Positions 1-7,595 of a stretch of DNA of 20,071 bases are shown in pieces (position 1 is the first letter of the stretch; every line of letters begins with the position of its first letter). This DNA is from JACVRW01 sp036009005. GTDB lineage: Bacteria > Actinomycetota > Thermoleophilia > Solirubrobacterales > Thermoleophilaceae. The position numbers were made by a program, and so were the translations under genes. The stretch is from NCBI GenBank assembly GCA_036009005.1, contig DASYMP010000297.1:1-20071 (forward strand), written 5' to 3'. The notes under the pieces were generated by a model, which was not told the origin of the DNA, made no database searches, and saw nothing but the letters and a program-made list of their open reading frames with translations.

Positions 1-489
1 GCTCTACTGCGCATCGAGGAGGAGGGCACGGGCGTGCTGCTCTACCTCGCCCAGGAGGGCCGCGGCATCGGCCTGCTGAACAAGCTGCGCGCCTACAAGC
101 TCCAGGAGCAGGGGCGCGACACCGTCGACGCCAATCTCGAGCTGGGGCTCCCGGCGGACCTGCGCGACTACGGCATCGGGGCGCAGATCCTGGTAGACCT
201 CGGGCTCAGCTCGATCCGCCTGCTCACCAACAACCCGAAGAAGATCGTCGGCCTCGAGGGCTACGGGCTCACCGTGACCGATCAGGTGCCGATCGAGCAC
301 CCGCCCGGCGAGCACAACCGCGACTACCTGCGCGCGAAGAAGGAGCGGCTCGGCCACATGCTCCACCACCAGGGCCTGGCGCTCGACGAGGAGATGATCC
401 ACGAGGAGCGCGTGCTCGACCGCGAGCGCGCGCTGGCCGAGGAGTCCGACCCTTACGGCGAGGGACCCGCGCCGAGCCGCCGTGCCTGA
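1..489 (+). CDS. ribA: GTP cyclohydrolase II, C-terminal part (RibA or the RibA half of RibBA)
   Basis: The reading frame is open from the first base, so the gene begins upstream. GTP cyclohydrolase II opens GTP to 2,5-diamino-6-ribosylamino-pyrimidinone phosphate, the first committed step of riboflavin synthesis, in the cytoplasm. The visible part carries the family core: LLYLAQEGRGIGL, then NKLRAYKLQ, DTVDAN and the LTNNPKKI nucleotide-binding stretch. The zinc-binding cysteines lie in the missing N-terminal part. After the catalytic core comes a charged tail of about 75 residues ending DPYGEGPAPSRRA. Actinobacteria often fuse this domain to DHBP synthase (RibBA), which cannot be judged here. 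The TGA stop at 487-489 lies inside the start of ribH, an 8-base overlap that implies one operon. Confidence 0.95.
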   Translation, partial: ALLRIEEEGTGVLLYLAQEGRGIGLLNKLRAYKLQEQGRDTVDANLELGLPADLRDYGIGAQILVDLGLSSIRLLTNNPKKIVGLEGYGLTVTDQVPIEHPPGEHNRDYLRAKKERLGHMLHHQGLALDEEMIHEERVLDRERALAEESDPYGEGPAPSRRA

Positions 490-925
490 CCTCTATGCGG
501 CCTGCGTCGGCCGCTTCTACGAGGAGCTGGCGGACCGGCTCTTGGAGGGCGCCACGCGCGTGTTCGAGGAAGCGGGCGCGAGCATCGCGGTGCACGACGT
601 GCCGGGTGCTTTCGAGCTGCCGCTCGCGGCGCGCTACTGCGCGGAATCGGGCCGCTACGCGGGCGTGGCGTGCCTCGGCGCGGTGATCCGCGGCGAGACC
701 AGCCACTACGACTACGTGTGCGCGGAGACGGCCAGCGGGATCGCGCGCGTGGGGCTCGACACCGGCGTGCCCTGCTCGTTCGGAGTCCTGACTGTGGAGA
801 ACATGGACCAGGCGCTGGCCCGCGTGGGCGGCGGGAAGCGCCACCAGGGCGAGGACGCGGCGCACGCGGTGATCAGGATGGCAGCGCTGCGGCGCGAGCT
901 GTCTGGCGGAAGCACCGGTCGGTGA
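482..925 (+). CDS. ribH: 6,7-dimethyl-8-ribityllumazine synthase (RibH)
   Basis: RibH condenses 5-amino-6-ribitylamino-uracil with 3,4-dihydroxy-2-butanone phosphate to give lumazine, the penultimate step to riboflavin. At 147 residues it is slightly shorter than the usual 150-160. Family landmarks are VPGAFELPLAA (about 40-50), the catalytic histidine H75 in GETSHYDYVC, FGVLTVEN (100-107) and the phosphate-binding arginine R114. The usual RFN near the N terminus reads RFY (11-13), and the common GNKG loop reads RHQG (120-123). These are variations rather than damage. It starts with GTG at 482, inside the end of ribA, and its TGA overlaps the next GTG by four bases. Translation is probably coupled through all three genes. 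Confidence 0.95.
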   Translation: MPDLYAACVGRFYEELADRLLEGATRVFEEAGASIAVHDVPGAFELPLAARYCAESGRYAGVACLGAVIRGETSHYDYVCAETASGIARVGLDTGVPCSFGVLTVENMDQALARVGGGKRHQGEDAAHAVIRMAALRRELSGGSTGR

Positions 926-1959
926 CCGGTGCGCACCGAGCGCTTCCCGTCGTGATCAACCTCTACAGCGACACGCAGACGCAGCCGACCGAGGCGATGC
1001 GCAAGGCGATCGCCTCCGCCGAGGTGGCCGACGAGCAGCGGCTGGCCGACCCGACCACCAACCGGCTCCAGGAGAGCGTGGCGGAGCTGCTCGGCCAGGA
1101 GGCGGCGCTGTTCCTCCCGACGGGGACGATGTGCAACCAGATCTCGTTCCGCCTGCACGCGCGGCCCGGCGGCGACGAGCTGATCCTCGACCGGACCGCT
1201 CACCCGATCATCGCGGAGGCCGGCGGGCCGGCCCAGAACTCGCAGCTCATGATCCATGCGCTCGACGGCGACGGCGGGATCTTCACCGCGGCGCAGGTCG
1301 AGGCCGCGGTGCGGGATCCGAAGAACCGCTACCTGCCGCGCTCGCGCGTCGTCTCGGTGGAGCAGACGACCAACATGGGCGGCGGCCGCGTGTGGCCGCT
1401 CGAGCGCGTGCGCGAGGTGCTGGAGGTGGCGCGCGCGCACGGGCTGCGGGCTCACATGGACGGCGCCCGCCTGATGAACGCCGTCGTGGCCTCGGGCGTG
1501 AGCGCGGCCGACTACGCCGGCGGGTTCGATACCGCCTGGGTCGACTTCACGAAGGGGCTGGGCGCGCCCGTGGGCGCCGTGATGGCCGGCTCGCGCGAGC
1601 TGATCGACGAGGCCTGGCGCTGGAAGCAGCAGTGGGGCGGCGCCTTCAGGCAGTCGGGCATCGTCGCGGCGGGCTGCCTGCACGCGCTCGACAACCACGT
1701 GGAGCGGCTCGCGGACGACCACGAGCACGCGCGCGTGCTGGCGGAGGGGCTCGTGGAGCTCGGCCTCGATGTGATCGCGCCCGAGACGAACATCGTCATC
1801 TTCGGCGCGCCCGAGGGCTTCATGGAGCGCATGGCGGAACGTGGGGTGCAGCTGAGCGGCACGCCCGACGGCCGCGTCCGCGCCGTGACTCACCTGGACG
1901 TGGACCGCGCTGGCATCGACTCCGCGCTGGAGGCCGCAGCGGCCTCGCTGCTACCCTGA
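922..1959 (+). CDS. Threonine aldolase family PLP enzyme (beta-eliminating lyase fold)
   Basis: This is a fold-type I PLP enzyme of the threonine aldolase / beta-eliminating lyase family (Pfam PF01212 type), which typically cleaves threonine or allo-threonine to glycine and acetaldehyde. Seen: INLYSDTQTQPT at the N terminus, the cofactor-phosphate loop FLPTGTMCNQ, HMDGAR with the aspartate that holds the pyridine nitrogen, and the Schiff-base lysine in DFTKGLGAPVGAVMAG (K211 from the start chosen). I chose GTG 922 because it forms a GTGA four-base overlap with ribH, as at three other junctions in this window. GTG 952, ten codons later, matches where homologues usually begin and is a real alternative. 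The substrate is unproven, since some members act on other beta-hydroxy amino acids. Its link to riboflavin synthesis is positional only. Confidence 0.88.
   Translation: MTGAHRALPVVINLYSDTQTQPTEAMRKAIASAEVADEQRLADPTTNRLQESVAELLGQEAALFLPTGTMCNQISFRLHARPGGDELILDRTAHPIIAEAGGPAQNSQLMIHALDGDGGIFTAAQVEAAVRDPKNRYLPRSRVVSVEQTTNMGGGRVWPLERVREVLEVARAHGLRAHMDGARLMNAVVASGVSAADYAGGFDTAWVDFTKGLGAPVGAVMAGSRELIDEAWRWKQQWGGAFRQSGIVAAGCLHALDNHVERLADDHEHARVLAEGLVELGLDVIAPETNIVIFGAPEGFMERMAERGVQLSGTPDGRVRAVTHLDVDRAGIDSALEAAAASLLP
1952..1957 (+). promoter_or_regulatory. Candidate -10 box of rpmB
   Basis: TACCCT lies in the last codons of the threonine aldolase gene, eight bases before the rpmB GTG. A transcript initiated from it would begin at or next to the start codon. 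I see no convincing -35 element. The support comes mainly from the same TAnnnT-then-start pattern at eight other genes here. Confidence 0.4.
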
Positions 1960-1965
1960 CGCGCC

Positions 1966-2157
1966 GTGGCGAAGGTCTGTTACTCGTGTGGAAAGGGCCC
2001 TGCGTTCGGGCATAGTCGCAGCCACTCCATGGTGGCCACCAAGCGGCGCTTCAACCCGAACCTCCAGAAGGTCCGCATCTCGGTCGGGGGCGCTCCCCGG
2101 CGCGAGTACGTCTGCACGCGTTGCCTCAAGGCCGGCAAGGTCACCAAGGCGGCCTAG
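1966..2157 (+). CDS. rpmB: 50S ribosomal protein L28, zinc-binding (C+) form
   Basis: This is a 63-residue protein of the large ribosomal subunit. It begins MAKVCYSCGKGP and contains SHSMVATKRRFNPNLQKV, both typical of L28. Two cysteine pairs, C5/C8 and C50/C53, form the CxxC...CxxC zinc ribbon of the C+ type, which zinc-starved actinobacteria often replace with a cysteine-free paralogue elsewhere. The start is GTG at 1966. A TACCCT box at 1952-1957 lies eight bases upstream, so the mRNA may be leaderless. L28 upstream of the DAK2 kinase and recG is a conserved Gram-positive arrangement. Confidence 0.96.
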   Translation: MAKVCYSCGKGPAFGHSRSHSMVATKRRFNPNLQKVRISVGGAPRREYVCTRCLKAGKVTKAA

Positions 2158-2183
2158 GCCGCGACTTGGTGTAAAAAGACGCC

Positions 2184-3830
2184 TTGCCCACTGACGAAAG
2201 CCTTCTCCGCTTCAAGCGGGTGGTCGCGGCTGCGCTGAGCGAGCTCGAGCGGCGCCGCCAGGAGGTCAACGACCTGAACGTCTTCCCGGTCGCCGACGGC
2301 GACACCGGCGACAACATGGCGCTCACCATGCGAGCCGTGCTCGACGAGCTGAACACGCTCGACGACTCCGCGATGGACCGGATCGGCCGCGACGAGATCG
2401 TGAGCGCCGTGGCGCGCGCCGCGCTGCTCGGCGCCCGCGGCAACAGCGGCGTGATCCTCTCGCAGGTGGTGCGAGGCGCGGCCGAGGAGCTGGCCTCCCG
2501 TCCGGGCGAGCTGGTGGACCCGGTGCTGGTGTCCGCGGCTCTGGCGCGAGCGGCCGACGCCGCCTACGCGTCGGTGCGCGACCCCGCCGAGGGCACGATG
2601 CTCACCGCGGTGCGCGCGATGGCGAGCCGCGTGGCCCGCGACCTAGCGCACATGGACACCCAGCGGCTTGGTCCCGACTCGACCTCCGAGGAGCAGGACG
2701 AGCTGCTCGCCGAGGTGCTGGAGAACGCGCTCGAGGCCGGCAAGGAGGCCGTGAAGCGCGGGCCGGACCAGCTGCCGGTCTTGCGCGAGGCCGGCGTCGT
2801 CGACGCCGGCGCCTACGGCCTCACCGTGATCATCGCCGGCTGCCTGGCGGCGCTGCGCGGCCTCGCCGCTCCCGAGCTCGAGCACCAGTACGCGCCGGCG
2901 GCGCTCCACCGGCCGGAGCACGAGTCGTCGAGCTTCCGCTACTGCACGAACTTCGCGGTCACGGGCGAGGGACTCGACGGGCCGGTCTTCACGCCGCAGC
3001 TCGAGCGGCTGGGCGACTCCGTGCTCGTGGTGGGCGACGACCGCACGCTGCGCGTGCACGTGCACACCGACGACCCGGACGCGGCCGTCGCGCTCTTCGA
3101 GAAGGCGGGCGAGGTGTCGCGCTTCGACGTCGCCGACATGCACGAGCAGGTGGCCGAGCGGAGCGCGCGGCTGTCCGGCGAGGTGGAGCAGGCCGAGCTG
3201 TCGACCTGCGCGGTGGTGGCCGTCGCGAGCGGCGACGGCGTGAAGCGGCTCTTCTCGGAGCTCGGCGTGCTCGTGGTGGACGGCGGCACGACGATGAACC
3301 CCTCGACCTACGAGCTCCTGGCCGGCATCCACGCGGCTCCCGGGGTCGAGGTGCTCGTACTGCCGAACAGCCAGAACGTGATCCTCGCGGCAGAGCGGGC
3401 CTGCGAGCTGTCCGAGAAGCCGGCCGCCGTGGTGGGCACGACCGCGCCGCAGGAGGGCCTCGCGGCGCTGCTGGCCTTCGACCCGACCCGGCCCGCGCAG
3501 GCCAATGCCGACGCCGTGTCGAGCGCCGCCGAGGCGCTCCGCATCGGCGGGGTGGCGCCCGCCGCGCGCGACGACGCCCAGGGGCGTTTCAGCGCAGGCG
3601 ACGCCGTGGGCTACGCGGGCGGCGAGCTGGTGGCCTGGGGCGACCCGGCCGCCACGCTGGCGGCGACGCTGAACCAGCTCGTGGACGGCGCCGAGCTCCT
3701 CACCTGCATCGCCGGCGAGGCGCCGCCGCTCGGCGAGGACGCCATCCAGGCGAGCATTCCCGAGGGCGTGGAGCTGGAGTACCACGAGGGCGGCCAGCCC
3801 GCCTGGTGGTGGCTCCTCTGCGCCGAGTAG
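2184..3830 (+). CDS. fakA: DAK2-domain fatty acid kinase, FakA/YloV family
   Basis: FakA transfers phosphate from ATP to a fatty acid held by a FakB protein; the acyl-phosphate then enters phospholipid synthesis through PlsX/PlsY. The protein has 548 residues, the usual size. The N-terminal DAK2 domain shows NVFPVADGDTGDNM (32-45), in which D38 and D40 are the magnesium-binding aspartates, and GARGNSGVILSQ (83-94). The middle domain contains RYCTNFAV and RVHVHTDDP. The C-terminal DegV-like part contains VVDGGTTMNPST and VLPNSQNVILAAE. It starts with TTG at 2184, 26 bases after rpmB, with TAAAAA at 2172-2177. No FakB (DegV-type) partner is in the window, but plsX lies 7.5 kb downstream. Older annotations call this family a dihydroxyacetone kinase; the domain order argues against that. 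Confidence 0.88.
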   Translation: MPTDESLLRFKRVVAAALSELERRRQEVNDLNVFPVADGDTGDNMALTMRAVLDELNTLDDSAMDRIGRDEIVSAVARAALLGARGNSGVILSQVVRGAAEELASRPGELVDPVLVSAALARAADAAYASVRDPAEGTMLTAVRAMASRVARDLAHMDTQRLGPDSTSEEQDELLAEVLENALEAGKEAVKRGPDQLPVLREAGVVDAGAYGLTVIIAGCLAALRGLAAPELEHQYAPAALHRPEHESSSFRYCTNFAVTGEGLDGPVFTPQLERLGDSVLVVGDDRTLRVHVHTDDPDAAVALFEKAGEVSRFDVADMHEQVAERSARLSGEVEQAELSTCAVVAVASGDGVKRLFSELGVLVVDGGTTMNPSTYELLAGIHAAPGVEVLVLPNSQNVILAAERACELSEKPAAVVGTTAPQEGLAALLAFDPTRPAQANADAVSSAAEALRIGGVAPAARDDAQGRFSAGDAVGYAGGELVAWGDPAATLAATLNQLVDGAELLTCIAGEAPPLGEDAIQASIPEGVELEYHEGGQPAWWWLLCAE

Positions 3831-3867
3831 GGCTGCTCCGCCCGCGCCGGGGTCCATCATTGCCTCA

Positions 3868-5964
3868 GTGCCCGTTCGCTTCGCATCCACAGAGGACCTG
3901 ACGGCGGAGGAGGCCGCGTCCGCGGCCATCCGCTCGTATCCCCGACCCAGCGTGCTCGCCGAGCCGCTCGAGGGGCTCGAGGCGCTCGGCATCGAGACGT
4001 GGGGCGACCTCGTGGAGCACTTCCCGCATTCGCACCGCGACCGCTCCGTGCACGAGGTGGCCACGCTCGCCATCGGCCAGGACGCGACCGTCGAGGTGAC
4101 GGTGCGCGCCGTGGCCGTGAAGCCGATGCGAAACCGGCGCCAGAAGCGCGTCGAGGCGCGCGTGTTCGACGCGACCGGTCCGCTCGTCGCGGTCTGGTTC
4201 AACCGCCCCTGGATCGCTCGCGAGCTCACCGAGGGCACGCAGGTCCTCCTTCACGGCAAGCTGCGCCAGCGAAACCAGTTCTGGGTGACCGACCACGAGC
4301 TGCTCTCGAACGGCAGCGCTCCGGTGCACACCGTCGGGCTCGTGCCCGTCCACCCGGCCACCAAGGGGATCACGCCCCAGCAGCTGCGGGCCTTTGCCAG
4401 CAGGGCGCGGCCGCGGATGCTCGCGGCGCCGGAGCCGCTGCCCGCGCGGCTGCGGATCGAGGAGGGCCTGGCCGAGCGGCCGGCCGCCCTCGGCGCCGTG
4501 CACTTCCCCTCGACCGAGGAGGAGGAGCGCGACGCGCGCCGCCGGCTCGCGTTCGAGGAGCTCTTCCTGCTCCAGCTCGCCGTCGCCGGGCGCAGGCGCT
4601 CGCGGCGCGAGGGGCGGCTCGCGCGGCCGCTCGAGGCGCGCGGCGTGGTGGTGGACCGCTGGCGATGGTCGCTGCCGTTCGAGCTCACCGGGGACCAGCT
4701 GAAGGCCATCGAGGAGATCGACGCCGACCTCGGTCGCGAGCGGCCGATGCAGCGGCTGCTGATGGGGGAGGTGGGGAGCGGCAAGACCGCGGTCGCGCTC
4801 GCGGCGATGCTGCGCGCGGTCGAGAACGGCGCCCAGGCGGCGCTGATGGCGCCCACCGAGACGCTCGCCGAGCAGCACCATCGCACGCTCGACTCGCTGC
4901 TCGGTGGCCCGCTACCCGTGGAGCTCCTGACCGGGTCGACGCCCGCGGGCCGGCGCCGTGAGCTGCTCGACCGGCTCTCGAACGGGCAGCTCCAGCTCGT
5001 GGTCGGGACGCACGCGCTGATCGAGGACACCGTCGAGTTCCGCGACCTCGCCGTGGTCGTCGTGGACGAGCAGCACCGCTTCGGGGTCCGGCAGCGCGCG
5101 GCGCTCGACGCGAAGGCCCCGGGCGAGCTCGTGCCGCACGCGCTCCACATGACCGCGACGCCGATCCCGCGCACGCTCTCGCTCACCGCCTACGGCGACC
5201 TCGACGCGACCGTTCTGCGCGAGCTGCCTCGCGGGCGCCAGCCGGTCGAGACGCACGTGGTGGACGGCGCCCGGGCACGGGCGCGCGCGTACGAGCGCAT
5301 CCGCGAGGAGATCGCCGCCGGACGGCAGTGCTTCGTGGTCTGCCCGCTGGTCGAGGAGTCGGAGACGCTTCAGGCCAAGGCCGCCACGGCCGAGTTCGAG
5401 CGGCTGCGCACCACCGAGTTCGCCGACCTGCGCGTGGAGCTGATCCACGGTCAGCTCCCGTCGAAGCAGAAGGCCGGCGCGATGGAGAAGTTCGCGCGCG
5501 GCGAGGCCGACGTGCTCGTGGCCACGAGCGTGATCGAGGTGGGCATCGACGTGCCGAACGCGACGGTGATGCTGATCGAGGCGGCCGAGCGCTACGGCCT
5601 GTCGCAGCTCCACCAGCTGCGCGGACGCGTGGGCCGCGGCGAGCACCCCTCGCTCTGCGTGCTGTTCGGCGACCCGACGCTGCCTCGCCTCGAGGCGATC
5701 GCCCGCGAGAGCGACGGCTTCAGGCTCGCCGAGGTGGACCTCGAGCTGCGCGGCGCCGGCGACGTGCTCGGCACGCGCCAGCACGGCCTGCCCGAGTTCA
5801 AGGTCGCGCGGCTGCCCGAGGACGTGGAGCTGCTCGTGCGCGCGCGAGACCGCGCCGACGAGATCCTGATCGCGGACCCTCGCCTGGAACAGCCGGAGCA
5901 CGCGCTGCTGCGCGAGGCGGTGGTGTCGCGCTTCGGCTCCGAGCTCGACCCGATCCCCGCATGA
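3868..5964 (+). CDS. recG: ATP-dependent DNA helicase RecG
   Basis: RecG drives branch migration and regresses stalled replication forks. At 698 residues it is full length. An N-terminal wedge/OB domain (about 60-160) precedes the superfamily 2 helicase core: Walker A GEVGSGKT (300-307), the DEQH box (400-403), TATPIPRT (429-436), a C-terminal helicase domain with TSVIEVGIDVPNATVM, and motif VI QLRGRVGRG (583-591). The tail LRGAGDVLGTRQHGLPEFKVA is the RecG-specific C-terminal region. The N terminus is shorter than that of proteins with a long helical extension. The start is GTG at 3868, 38 bases after fakA. No clear ribosome binding site is present; CATCAT at 3855-3860 is a weak possible -10. 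Confidence 0.97.
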   Translation: MPVRFASTEDLTAEEAASAAIRSYPRPSVLAEPLEGLEALGIETWGDLVEHFPHSHRDRSVHEVATLAIGQDATVEVTVRAVAVKPMRNRRQKRVEARVFDATGPLVAVWFNRPWIARELTEGTQVLLHGKLRQRNQFWVTDHELLSNGSAPVHTVGLVPVHPATKGITPQQLRAFASRARPRMLAAPEPLPARLRIEEGLAERPAALGAVHFPSTEEEERDARRRLAFEELFLLQLAVAGRRRSRREGRLARPLEARGVVVDRWRWSLPFELTGDQLKAIEEIDADLGRERPMQRLLMGEVGSGKTAVALAAMLRAVENGAQAALMAPTETLAEQHHRTLDSLLGGPLPVELLTGSTPAGRRRELLDRLSNGQLQLVVGTHALIEDTVEFRDLAVVVVDEQHRFGVRQRAALDAKAPGELVPHALHMTATPIPRTLSLTAYGDLDATVLRELPRGRQPVETHVVDGARARARAYERIREEIAAGRQCFVVCPLVEESETLQAKAATAEFERLRTTEFADLRVELIHGQLPSKQKAGAMEKFARGEADVLVATSVIEVGIDVPNATVMLIEAAERYGLSQLHQLRGRVGRGEHPSLCVLFGDPTLPRLEAIARESDGFRLAEVDLELRGAGDVLGTRQHGLPEFKVARLPEDVELLVRARDRADEILIADPRLEQPEHALLREAVVSRFGSELDPIPA

Positions 5965-5983
5965 TCGAAGAGCCGGGCGGCCG

Positions 5984-6505
5984 ATGAGGGTCGTCGCCGG
6001 CGAGTTCAAGGGCCGCCGCCTGCACACGGCCCGCGGCGCGCGCACCCGGCCGACGGCCGACCGCGTGCGCGAGGCGCTCTTCTCGATGCTCGGCGACGTC
6101 TCCGGCGCGCGCGTCCTCGACCTCTACGCCGGCTCCGGAGCGCTCGGAATCGAGGCGCTCTCGCGCGGCGCGGAGTCGGCCGTGTTCGTCGAGCGTGACC
6201 GGCAGGCGCTCGCGATGCTGCGGCGCAACCTCGACGCCGTGGGCGCCGATGCCGAGGTCAAGAATCAGGACGTGCTGCGTTTCGTCGCGCACCCAACGGG
6301 CACATTCGACCTCGTTTTCTGCGACCCCCCATATGATGATGCGTCCCGCGTCGCCGCCCCGCTGTCCGAGGCGCTGCCGGCGATGCTGGGTGAAGACGCT
6401 CGAATCGTGACCGAATCAGACAAGCGCAACCCGCTGACGCTGCCCCTCCCGCTCCTCGTCGAGCGGAACTACGGCGACACGCGGATAGCGATCCACTCCT
6501 CGTGA
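5984..6505 (+). CDS. rsmD: 16S rRNA (guanine966-N2)-methyltransferase RsmD
   Basis: RsmD methylates G966 of 16S rRNA in the assembling 30S subunit using S-adenosylmethionine. The 173-residue protein begins MRVVAGEFKGRRL and continues TRPTADRVREALFSML, a family hallmark. The SAM-binding motif DLYAGSGALG is at 46-55 and the catalytic DPPY at 114-117. ATG at 5984 follows recG by 19 bases. Its TGA overlaps the GTG of coaD by four bases, the usual rsmD-coaD pairing. The last 60 or so codons use noticeably more A/T-ending codons than the first part, a trend that becomes stronger in coaD. Confidence 0.96.
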   Translation: MRVVAGEFKGRRLHTARGARTRPTADRVREALFSMLGDVSGARVLDLYAGSGALGIEALSRGAESAVFVERDRQALAMLRRNLDAVGADAEVKNQDVLRFVAHPTGTFDLVFCDPPYDDASRVAAPLSEALPAMLGEDARIVTESDKRNPLTLPLPLLVERNYGDTRIAIHSS

Positions 6506-7005
6506 GCGCGTCTCGCAACGGCGGAACGGCGGTCGTGCCGGGCTCCTACGACCCGGTCACGTTCGGTCACATCGACATCATCACGCGCGTGGCGAACGTG
6601 TTCGACACGGTCGTCGTGGGCGTGGTGAATCAGGCCGTCCGCAAGGGGAAGACCGTGTTCTCCGCCGACGAGCGCGTTGCATTTATCGAGGCAGAGGTGG
6701 CGGAATACCCCAATGTGCAGGTAAAACCCTTTGATACTCTGCTCGTCGATTTCGCCCGGGAGCATGGCGCCAAGGCGATCGTCAAAGGACTCCGGGCGAT
6801 CTCGGACTTCGAGTATGAGTTCGAGATGAACCAGCTCAATCGGAAAATGGCGCCTGACATCGAGAGCATGTACATGATGGCGTCGCCAGAGTTCAGTTTC
6901 CTCAGCTCCAGCGGAGTGAAGGAGCTGGCGATGTTTGGCGGCGATGTGAGCGGCCTGGTGCCGGATCCTGTGGCAGCGCGCTTGCAGGAAGAACTCAAGC
7001 GGTGA
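6502..7005 (+). CDS. coaD: Phosphopantetheine adenylyltransferase (CoaD)
   Basis: CoaD transfers AMP from ATP to 4'-phosphopantetheine, forming dephospho-CoA. It is 167 residues long. The nucleotidyltransferase signature GSYDPVTFGH contains T20 and H23 of the TxGH motif. KGLRAISDFEYEFEMNQLNRKM spans 95-116 with the substrate-binding lysine and arginine, and the ATP loop LSSSGVKE spans 134-141. GTG 6502 gives a GTGA overlap with rsmD and an N-terminal extension of about seven residues over the common form. From about base 6670 onward the codon usage changes: about 30 of the last 105 codons end in A or T, against 4 of the first 53. The protein itself looks intact and canonical. Confidence 0.96.
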   Translation: MSASRNGGTAVVPGSYDPVTFGHIDIITRVANVFDTVVVGVVNQAVRKGKTVFSADERVAFIEAEVAEYPNVQVKPFDTLLVDFAREHGAKAIVKGLRAISDFEYEFEMNQLNRKMAPDIESMYMMASPEFSFLSSSGVKELAMFGGDVSGLVPDPVAARLQEELKR

Positions 7006-7020
7006 AGAACTGAGGCGCGG

Positions 7021-7482
7021 ATGGACGTACTGGTCCTAATCGACAAGCTCGACGACACGATTCACAACGCCAAGCCCGTCCCGCTCACGGACCAGGTGCG
7101 TGTCGACAAAGAGGAGGTCTACGACATCCTCGATCAGATGCGTGCGACGATCCCCGAGGAGATCAAGCAGGCGCGCTGGATCGTCAAGGAGCGGCAGGAG
7201 ATGCTGGCCGAGGCGAAGCGCGAGGCCGAGCGGATCATCCGCGAGGCGCGCGAGGAGCAGATCCGCCTGATCGGCGAGGAGGAGATCGTCAAGCAGGCCG
7301 AGCGCCAGGCTGACGAGATCATCGAGGACGCCCGCGCACGCGAGCGCGAGATCCGCCTCGGCGCCGAGGACTACGCCGACGACATCCTCAACACCCTCGA
7401 GGTCAACCTCACGAAGTTCATCGCGGCCGTGCAGCGAGGCCGCGACCGCCTCCAGGGCCGCGAAGAAGCCGAAGTCGGCTAG
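7021..7482 (+). CDS. Coiled-coil protein of the DivIVA/SepIVA-like (ATP synthase b-like) family
   Basis: This 153-residue protein is almost entirely charged helix from about residue 45 to 130 (EIKQARWIVKERQEML, EAERIIREAREEQIR, EIIEDARAREREIRL). It has no signal peptide or membrane segment. Actinobacteria carry a similar coil-rich protein next to the DUF177 gene; in mycobacteria it is SepIVA, a DivIVA-domain septation factor, and automatic pipelines often call relatives 'ATP synthase F0 subunit b'. The position after coaD and just upstream of the DUF177 region supports that family. A role in cell envelope or division is inference. The ATG at 7021 has only a weak GAGG at 7013-7016. A true ATP synthase subunit b is unlikely because there is no membrane anchor and no atp neighbours. 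Confidence 0.7.
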   Translation: MDVLVLIDKLDDTIHNAKPVPLTDQVRVDKEEVYDILDQMRATIPEEIKQARWIVKERQEMLAEAKREAERIIREAREEQIRLIGEEEIVKQAERQADEIIEDARAREREIRLGAEDYADDILNTLEVNLTKFIAAVQRGRDRLQGREEAEVG

Positions 7483-7512
7483 CGGCACGCCCGCGCCGTC
7501 CCCGCGCCGACG

Positions 7513-7529
7513 CCCGGCTTCGCGCCGGG
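7513..7529 (+). terminator. GC hairpin after the coaD / coil-protein genes
   Basis: CCCGGC and GCCGGG form a perfect 6-bp stem around a five-base loop, about 30 bases after the stop of the coiled-coil gene. A T-rich stretch (GTTTCTT) follows about ten bases later. It may end the upstream transcript. Its last two bases overlap the larger inverted repeat at 7528-7576, so the two structures cannot form together. Confidence 0.4.
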
Positions 7530-7576
7530 GGTGCCGCAGTTTCTTCCGCTCCCATGAGTACAACCTGCGGCACCCC
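7528..7576. repeat. Inverted repeat with perfect 12-bp arms
   Basis: GGGGTGCCGCAG at 7528-7539 is the exact reverse complement of CTGCGGCACCCC at 7565-7576, separated by 25 bases. It fills the gap between the coil gene and the GFA gene and would form a stable hairpin in RNA from either strand. It could be a bidirectional terminator, a dispersed palindromic (REP-like) element, or a regulator site upstream of the GFA gene. It does not look like an insertion-sequence end, since no target duplication is apparent. Confidence 0.75.
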
Positions 7577-7583
7577 GCCGGAG

Positions 7584-7589
7584 TAGCTT
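7584..7589 (+). promoter_or_regulatory. Candidate -10 box of the GFA gene
   Basis: TAGCTT lies six bases before the ATG at 7596, the distance expected for a transcript starting on the start codon. It directly follows the inverted repeat. No good -35 match is seen 16-18 bases upstream. Confidence 0.4.
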
Positions 7590-7595
7590 TCGCGC

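Noticed and set aside
670..921. Upstream extension of the threonine aldolase frame back to 670
   Set aside because: The added 84 residues lie out of frame over ribH and read as Arg-rich noise. GTG 922 or 952 gives a normal N terminus.
482..925. RibH as inactive because RFN reads RFY and GNKG reads RHQG
   Set aside because: The catalytic histidine H75 and phosphate-binding R114 are kept, and these loops vary among lumazine synthases.
2643..4238. Long reverse-strand open frame opposite fakA and recG (531 codons), and similar ones opposite smc and recG
   Set aside because: These frames are antisense mirrors produced by high GC. Their translations are rich in Arg, His and Ala without domains, while the + strand encodes clear FakA, RecG and SMC.
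7021..7482. ATP synthase F0 subunit b
   Set aside because: There is no N-terminal membrane span and no atp gene nearby. The locus matches the actinobacterial DivIVA/SepIVA-like coil protein instead.
7554..7586. Ten-codon open frame (MSTTCGTPPE) across the inverted repeat, a possible leader peptide
   Set aside because: It has no ribosome binding site and no regulatory codon run, and it crosses one arm of the inverted repeat. Frames this short are expected by chance.
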